NCBI GenBank assembly: GCA_020747065.1
Contig: JAGMVK010000005.1
Span: 1,054,001 to 1,118,000, forward strand
DNA: 64,000 nt
Source of the DNA: Cadophora sp. MPI-SDFR-AT-0126
Lineage: Eukaryota > Ascomycota > Leotiomycetes > Helotiales > Ploettnerulaceae
Reading direction: 5' to 3'
Below, one piece after another: positions 57,919 through 64,000 of this stretch; positions within the stretch are counted from its first letter, which is position 1; each line of letters starts with the position of its first letter. A program made the position numbers and the translations under genes. The notes below the pieces were generated by a model. It saw only the letters and a list, made by a program, of their open reading frames with translations. It was not told where the DNA came from and made no database searches.

Positions 57919-58951
57919 TGTCGGGAAGTCCTTTCGTGCACCTATGAAAGAAAGGGCGCCTGTTGATACATGTGCTTTGCCGCTTGAGAAGGCAAGAGAA
58001 ACAGAACAATTATTAAGGGAAACAATGAAGAAATTGTGGTTTGACAAGTGAGGGTTGAAAGTGAGAGTGGCTCGAATTTATTCGCAGATCAAAGCTCAGA
58101 AGTTGACGAGGTTCAGCCTTGCCGCTAAAATTCGAGTCCCCCCTCTTATCAAGACGCAAGACAGGGGTGTTCTCCGGGCTCGGCTACTTTCCAAAGAATT
58201 TTCTTTCAGTTCTGAAAAGACTGTATAACTATATGTGTGATCCAAGGAATGAAAATCGATCAGAGCGAGAGACGTAAAGATTATCATTCACTTACTATAT
58301 TTACCTCTCAGCAACTTAGATGTGTAATTGCTCTATAAGTCGTTCACAAATTAATCCTGCAAGTGAACGAGAAGCGAACTTAAAGCAGCGGTCACAAGTT
58401 TAGAGATGACGGTTTTGAGTGAGTAACTCTTGGGACAACATACTAACGTAAGAAGCTATGCTTGAACACAGGATGCTGGAAACAAGCAGTGACAGGTATG
58501 TTACTCGTTCCATGTCTTTGTTTTAAAATATCCTCTTATGTCTTGAAAAGGATCATAGCTTGAAGTGTTCTGCGACTTTCGAGATCTTGTTCAAGGGCCC
58601 AAAAGGCATTTATCAGTAGTTACTTTGTCCTGCGATAGGGAATCATTACCCAAAAAAGTTAAGGAACTTAAAACATCTAAACAACATTTGATAGAATGCA
58701 ATCGCTTCGCACCTTGGGATTATGATTTGAACAGAAAAGAAACCATTGAGGCTAAAGGCGGCACTCGAATTACCCCTCCAAAGTGAAGACCCCTCCTCTT
58801 ATCGCTCGATAAGGGGAAATTTTTCTCCAGACTTGATCCATTCTTCTTATGAAGCAAAACAAATAGTCCTCCTGCTGCCGCCCAGGCGTTACCTTCTCAA
58901 ACAAAATATCGGTTTTTTGCCTTGCACAGAAATTGCATTGGCTTCCCAAAA
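57919..58951. other. Divergent intergenic region, MMS19 / MTD1
   Basis: About 1 kb between start codons. Short frames have no features. Similar CCCCTCTTATC words occur at about 58139 and 58792; meaning unknown. No gene seen. Confidence 0.5.
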
Positions 58952-60323
58952 ATGTCTCTCGAGTCTGCGACCACGAAAAGTCCTGTCCTCGAAACGAGTA
59001 CCCCTCCAGCAGCGGTCCCGACCTGCAAAGTCATCCTAGCGAACACAATTGCGAAGAGTTTACTCGGAGAGGTTGCACAAGGGCTGACGGAATTGGACTT
59101 CAAGCCTAAGCTGGTTGGGTTTCTTGCGAATGAGGATCCAGCCGCCCAAGTGTATGCTGAGTATTCAGCGAAAACTTGCAAAGAGAAGTGAGTGACGGAA
59201 CAATTCCTCTGCCGTGTTCTGTTGGCGGGATATTGAAGCTACCAAAAGTATTGAAAAGGCATAAAGAGCTGTTTGAGACAAGGCCGTTTATTGAAAGACT
59301 GTGAGAATGTGCCATTGAAGCGTTAGTAAGGGCCGAGATACATTTCTTGATGAGGTTCTTCGAGGCTGTCTCACACCCACAAGCATACTGCTGCAGCTCT
59401 TTCACTTCTTCTATTGCTCTATGTGACTGTTTCTATCTATCTAGCAAGATAAAAAAGAAATAGCTTGCTAACAAACTCCAGTGGCTTTCTCTTTGAGATC
59501 CGTACCATCTCGAAAGAAGACGTTGAAGAAGCAATCCTAGCTGCAAACGCTGACCCCTCGATCCACGGCATAATCGTCTACTACCCCATCTTCCCAAGTC
59601 CTTCACGCCAAGATTACTATATTCAACAACTCGTTTCCCCTGCGAAAGATGTCGAAGGCCTCTCTCACACATACGTGTTCAATATGTACCAGAATATCCG
59701 ATTTCTTGATCCTCCCACGAATCAACACAAGTCCATCCTACCATGCACACCTCTGGCTGTTGTGAAGGTTCTGGAATATTTGCAGATATATAATACTGTT
59801 ATTCCGTATGGAAACAGGCTATTTGGAAAGACGATCACAGTCATTAATCGCTCCGAGGTCGTTGGGAGACCATTGGCTGCTCTGCTTGCAAATGATGGAG
59901 CGCATGTCTACTCAGTGGACTTGGATGGCGTACAGCTTTTCACTCGCGGCACAGGAATCAAGAACCACAAGCACGAAGTACATCCAAAAGAGGGGTGGGA
60001 TTTAGAGCGATGTTTGGGGTTGAGTGACGTTGTGATCAGTGGTGTACCTGGTAAGAATTTCAAGGTGGACCCAAAGTTGATTAGAGACGGCGCTGTATGT
60101 ATCAACTTCTCTAGCGAGAAGAACTTTGACACAGCAGCTGTAAAGGAACATGCTAGTATATATGTACCAGCGATTGGAAAGGTTACGATTGCTGTTTTGC
60201 TGAGGAATCTTTTGGTAAGTGGTTCAACTGAGTCAAGTTTCTTCAAATATGACTATTTGTATAGCTAATAATTATCTCCACATACAGAGACTTTCTAAGG
60301 ACAATGCAGTGAAGAAGGCATAG
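58952..60323 (+). CDS. MTD1: NAD-dependent methylenetetrahydrofolate dehydrogenase
   Basis: Three exons (58952-59187, 59482-60214, 60288-60323), 334 aa; yeast Mtd1 is 320 aa. Seen: TCKVILANTIAKSLL (start of the THF-binding fold), GIIVYYPIFPSPSRQDYY, LPCTPLAVVKVLEYL, and the dinucleotide-binding stretch GKTITVINRSEVVGRP with LSDVVISGVPG. Family knowledge: oxidises 5,10-methylene-THF to methenyl-THF using NAD in the cytosol, feeding purine synthesis. The first intron is 294 bp, several times longer than typical here. Confidence 0.95.
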
Positions 60324-60938
60324 GATTTAAAAAGCAAGGAAAAGTCATGGCAAGGGATGAATCCTCGGTCAAATGTACAGGGAGTTTTGGGCAGATACAA
60401 CGGCGTCGCTGAGATGGATGGGAGAAGCAAGAGATATCAAAAGTGCATTAGGAAAATTGGTGTTTGTTGACATGTTGAGTTACAGCTTCAATCTCCGTGC
60501 CAATTTGCGTTTCATTCCATTTGTTGTTCGTGGTATTGGTGTCGCTGATCTGAGAGGTTCAGGTGCAAATACTTACCAGTCTCAAGTCGATGGCAAGAAC
60601 TGCAATGGTACTGACTGGATTTGTTGCGCTTTACCTTGTACGGAAGTACAATGGGTACAAGTACCAACTTCCATATACAGCACGGCATCACTGGAAAATA
60701 TGCAGAACACCCAGGTTTCACGAGTCTCTGTGTGAGTACCCCGCAATTTTCGCCCCCACGACTCCAGGCGTCAGGCACTGATAGGTCATGACGAAAGTCC
60801 CAAAACACAATTTACATTCCATATTTCAGATCAGGAGAAGTCAATCGAGAACTTAGATCAGGATCATCAGAACTCTGCAAGCCAAGCAGAATTCAACACC
60901 CATGCCCAAATTGATGCCTTCCAAACGTGTACAGCTCA
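60324..60938. other. Convergent intergenic region
   Basis: About 610 bp. The short frames here lack features. No gene seen. Confidence 0.5.
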
Positions 60939-61748
60939 CTACGTCTTCAGCCTCTTCCCCTGGGTACTCGCAACCTGCTGTTCCTCAACATCCTCTCTTA
61001 CCCTCTTCTCTCTAGTCTTCGAGCGAGTCCCAATCCCAGTATTAACACTTTGTTCTGGCGCAAGAAAGAACTCCGACCCACCAGAACTTGGCTTGGCTGC
61101 AACACCTTCTGTCGTTCTCTTGACCGGGGCTCTCTTAGGCGGCGATCGCTTTGCAGCAGGTACTTTCTTGAGTTGTTGTGGTCTTAGAATCAAAGTTCTC
61201 TTGGCTGGTAGTGGTTTGCTAAGGGTGTTCTTGGAAGGAGCTTTCTCTGTCCCCTGGACTTCCATTGTCCGTCTCTCTCTCAATTGATGGCGAGTCTGGC
61301 GAGCTTGCTGAGCCACTGGCACATCCTCAGAAGATAACGAGGCAGTTCTCGGCTTTTCTGTCAAAACAATCACCATTGGCTTCCTGTTTCCTTTACCTAC
61401 AGCCTTCTTCGTCAGCTTCTCAGCAGCAGCTCTCTCTGCATGCTTCTTTCCCCTTCCTTTCTTCTTCTCCTCGCCTATCCTCGTATAAAAATCATCCAAA
61501 TTCTCTTTAAGTTCTTCTCTCACTCTTTTCGATTCCTCTGCTTCAGCTATTTGTCTCGCGGAAATCTGGACAGCTGTTTCAAGCGCTCTGGGTTTAAAAG
61601 TCTCTCTGAGCCGGTCGTGGAGCAGCCGTGTCCCGGCATCACTCCCTCTTGTTGCAGCGGCTGTGGCTTCTTTTGCTACCCTTTTATCAGTTTTCTTATT
61701 TATTACATTCTTATTGGCGTCCTTTTTGTTTTTCTGTCGCTTGTCTTT
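60939..61748 (-). CDS. Lys/Arg/Glu-rich hypothetical protein, 5' part unresolved
   Basis: An open frame of about 269 codons ends at 60939. It lacks a usable ATG in its first half, so it must be the last exon of a longer gene. The first part is helical and charged (GTRLLHDRLRETFKPRALET, QISARQIAEAEESKRVREEL), probably coiled coil. The rest is basic and Pro/Lys-rich with repeated AKR/KRAP motifs. Plausible upstream pieces are a segment at about 61916-61703 (KVFDEAEAQGENEESQ) and one at about 62003-61963 (DDRVKPFEDAMR), but I cannot join them in frame with a convincing intron. Family unknown; a nuclear or chromatin protein is a guess from composition. Confidence 0.45.
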   Translation of the reverse strand, partial: KDKRQKNKKDANKNVINKKTDKRVAKEATAAATRGSDAGTRLLHDRLRETFKPRALETAVQISARQIAEAEESKRVREELKENLDDFYTRIGEEKKKGRGKKHAERAAAEKLTKKAVGKGNRKPMVIVLTEKPRTASLSSEDVPVAQQARQTRHQLRERRTMEVQGTEKAPSKNTLSKPLPAKRTLILRPQQLKKVPAAKRSPPKRAPVKRTTEGVAAKPSSGGSEFFLAPEQSVNTGIGTRSKTREKRVREDVEEQQVASTQGKRLKT

Positions 61749-62237
61749 TTAGGCCCTGGCGTTTCTGTTGTTGGTAGTTCTAGCATTCCAGTTCGATGGT
61801 CCTTCGCCACCATTGTTGTCCTCAGAGTCTGAGTCTGAGTCCGAATCTGATTATCCTGTGATTCTTCATTCTCTCCTTGGGCTTCTGCTTCATCAAACAC
61901 CTTTCTGTCTTAAAGTAAGCATATGCGTTTGCAACTACAAAATCAACATACCTCATCGCATCTTCAAATGGCTTCACTCTATCATCCTCTTTCGCGGTAC
62001 AACAAACACAACATGATTGATTCTACCAATGTTACCATAAAAATAACATTCTTGACTTCTTCTACAGCAATTCGCGTCGCTTAAGCATACGGAAAGTTGT
62101 TCTTGTTCGTCGAAAGAAGCGAGAACGCTACCATCATGTTTGCTTAAACATTCTCAGGATTGGTGGCTTCACGGAAAGCGTTGTGATAAGTTTGGTATAG
62201 GTCGTCTCGTGCCTGATCATCCGCTTTTTGTGATGCT

Positions 62238-62906
62238 CTAGGATGATAGAGACGCCCAATAGCATGTATGATCCGGCCCACTTGTACAGGAATGGGACAT
62301 GTCCACTAATTTGCTGGTCTCCCTAAACCACCTGTAGATCAGGTCATTATGGTCGTTAAGACATAAAACGTGATACTGTCTCCTACACCAAGGACAAGAA
62401 GGATCATCGCTAGATATCAGCCATAGCTCGATACAGGGGTGATGCAAGATGTGTCCGCAAGGCAGTGACTGTGCTAGATTTGTCAAAGCTTTACTGTGAC
62501 CATCTTTTGCATCTTCCTGCTCAAGGTTTTCCAGACAGATTATGCAAGTATTATCCTCAAATGGTCCTCTAGCTTCTGCCGATAGCTCATTTGGTTTGTT
62601 ATCTCTGATAAGAAAAGAAAAAACAATTGTGGGCTGTGTGGCGCCTGGCTTGGAGAGGTATTGCAGTAAGCCTTCAAGCCATTCCTTCGCTCGGTATTCG
62701 GCTCTCTTAAAACTCTCTGACCTTTGAATTGCTTGTTGAGTGCGAATGCAACTTTCATATTCTTCTTGGTCAATGTGAGTGACAGTCGCGAGACTCAGTA
62801 TTTGCCAATCGATTTGCTTTCCAGGATTGATGATTTGGGGATTCTCCCCCAGATCGTGGAGTCTGTATGCAGGATTGCGTTGGAGATTTGGAACTCTTGT
62901 GCATCT
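62238..62906 (-). CDS. RING-H2-type protein, no clear start codon
   Basis: A frame of 222 codons contains a C-terminal RING finger: CIICLENL, then LPCGHILHHPCIELW and CPWCRRQ, with a Cys/His spacing typical of RING-H2 E3 ubiquitin ligases. Upstream of it lies a helical charged stretch (RAEYRAKEWLEGLLQYLSK). No ATG occurs in this frame, which opens just after a TAG at 62907-62909. That TAG could be a splice acceptor (GTGCTAG), but the preceding exon would have to lie in or beyond the 3' end of the hydrolase pseudogene at 62981. Likely 5'-truncated, mis-spliced by my reading, or a pseudogene. Confidence 0.5.
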   Translation of the reverse strand, partial: RCTRVPNLQRNPAYRLHDLGENPQIINPGKQIDWQILSLATVTHIDQEEYESCIRTQQAIQRSESFKRAEYRAKEWLEGLLQYLSKPGATQPTIVFSFLIRDNKPNELSAEARGPFEDNTCIICLENLEQEDAKDGHSKALTNLAQSLPCGHILHHPCIELWLISSDDPSCPWCRRQYHVLCLNDHNDLIYRWFRETSKLVDMSHSCTSGPDHTCYWASLSS

Positions 62907-62980
62907 CTAGCACTCACGCACAACTGAATGGGTATAAGATTTTGTTCAACTCTATTTGTTCTGAAATGGGGCTGCAGACC

Positions 62981-63904
62981 TTATGAAAGATGTGTACGGA
63001 AATGCTCGGCGACATTGTCAGCTGCTGTTGTAACGACCTCCTCATTATCGTAGAATTCATAGTGTGTGCTCTCGATCCAGACAATCTGTCCATTCTTTCC
63101 CAACTTCTGGTGAACCTTACGTGCCGCATCAGGGAACGCTGCTTGTTCCGAGTGGACCAAGGGTGTGGGTACTGTGACCTGGGACGCCTTTGATAGACCA
63201 TCATACGCGATCCAAGACTACCATGCCGCCAGAGCAAACTCGTTGCGAAACTCGGGAACGTTACCACGCTCGGTGTCCCCGTAGTAAGGCTGCGGTCCCG
63301 GGTTGACTCCCTCTCCCTTCTCACCGCCATACAAGAGGATGGTATCTATCTCCCCTGTCTTGTCATACAACTCTTGAGCCTTCTGACCTAGTCCATGCAG
63401 GTGAGTCGTAGCATCTTTTCCAATGTCAGGAAATTGGAAGAAGCCAGCCACCGTAGCGATCGCCTTGACGTTGGAGTCACTCGCGCCCGCGGTGAGGACA
63501 TTACCGCCAGAGGTGCATACACCAAGTAATCCTGCGCTGGAAACGTCTTCACGGCTTGTGAGGTACGCAACAGCCGCAGATAGATCCTGGGCCTTAGCTT
63601 GCGGATGTTCAAACTGTCGGAAGGCACCACTACTCTCACCATAGTTACGATAGTCGATGGCCAGGGCGATGATCCCGCGGCGTGCCAGCTCGCCTGCGTA
63701 GATGCCTCCCATCATTTCCTTCACGCTGCCAAAGGAACCGCCCACGGCGACGGCGGGGTTGCGTTAATTGATGCTGTGACTGAGTGGTAGGTAAAGGTTT
63801 CCAACGACATAGTCGGAGCCGCATTCGAAGCTGACCTTCTTGCGGGTGAAATATTTGCTGGTGGCATTGCGATACCCCGTCTTTTGAACCTTGGAGGTCG
63901 ACAT
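62981..63904 (-). pseudogene. Alpha/beta-hydrolase (dienelactone hydrolase-like) with two in-frame stops
   Basis: One continuous frame of 308 codons from ATG 63904 to TAA 62981 without frameshift. Codons 47 (TAA, 63766-63764) and 229 (TAG, 63220-63218) are stops. Family features continue on both sides of each: FECGSDYVVGNLYLPL before the first, AVAVGGSFGSVKEMMGGIYA and IDYRNYGESSG after it. Next come the nucleophile elbow GVCTSGG, FALAAW before the second stop and SWIAYDGLSKASQVTVPTP after it, then the catalytic-His region WIESTHYEFYDN. No GT-AG intron of reasonable size removes either stop. Both could arise from glutamine codons by a single C-to-T change. Most likely a recently inactivated gene; sequencing error is the alternative. 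Confidence 0.75.
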
Positions 63905-64000
63905 TGACTGTTGTCTCGCTGGCCGGATGATAAGGGGGTTATATGTACTCAGGATACGAGTCGTGCAAGTGAGTACGAGAAAGATGAATTGATGTAGAGG

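Noticed and set aside
1..64000. CRISPR arrays, rRNA genes or a biosynthetic gene cluster core
   Set aside because: No regularly spaced repeats and no rRNA sequence were found. No PKS, NRPS, terpene cyclase or other backbone enzyme was seen in any reading.

Overview
This window is genomic DNA of a filamentous ascomycete (Pezizomycotina; a leotiomycete-like fungus is a guess from gene style only). The evidence is many short GT-AG introns of about 47-120 bp, several Zn2Cys6 transcription factors, a HET-domain protein, a WSC-domain secreted oxidase, fungal housekeeping genes (RPC25, RPF2, EMC3, SPC2, MMS19, PSO2, MTD1, CYS3) and a Tc1/mariner-type transposon. Coding coordinates below were derived by joining open frames across splice sites read by eye. 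For almost every multi-exon gene the summed exons are an exact multiple of three.

Layout. 0-9.3 kb: a 5'-truncated M6-like secreted metallopeptidase (+) converges on a very large secreted oxidase gene (-, 18 exons, 1,570 aa). The latter fuses a PQQ-type beta-propeller, Ig-like (ASPM/SPD-2/Hydin-like) segments, a WSC domain and a complete multicopper oxidase. 9.3-12 kb is gene-empty. 12-16 kb: a NUFIP/Rsa1-like CCCH protein (-) and RNA polymerase III subunit RPC25 (+), divergent. 16-22.2 kb, minus strand: a single-pass membrane protein with a Cys-rich ectodomain, a HET-domain protein and cystathionine gamma-lyase. 22.5-25.55 kb: an apparently intact mariner-like element with about 160-bp terminal inverted repeats that carries two convergent genes, a DDE transposase and a SAM-like-domain protein. 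26-34 kb, plus strand: a Zn2Cys6 regulator, the PSO2/SNM1 cross-link repair nuclease, and a protein with a fungal STAND-type N-terminal domain followed by coiled coil. 34-36 kb: a long gap and a small Ser-rich protein. 36.4-43.2 kb: two Zn2Cys6 regulators flanking a DHA1-type MFS exporter. 44-48.2 kb: an F-box-like protein, peroxisomal membrane protein PXMP4/PMP24 and ribosome-assembly factor RPF2. 48.7-51 kb: two tandem BTB/POZ proteins. 51.4-53.5 kb: EMC3 and SPC2, two ER-membrane biogenesis factors firing from one 232-bp promoter. 54.3-60.3 kb: MMS19 (cytosolic Fe-S targeting) and MTD1 (one-carbon metabolism), divergent. 60.9-64 kb, minus strand: an unrecognised Lys-rich gene, a RING protein without a clear start, and an alpha/beta-hydrolase pseudogene with two in-frame stops.

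Most neighbours look like ordinary independent loci. The exceptions, where layout suggests shared function, are the regulator-exporter-regulator trio, the EMC3/SPC2 pair and the two transposon genes.
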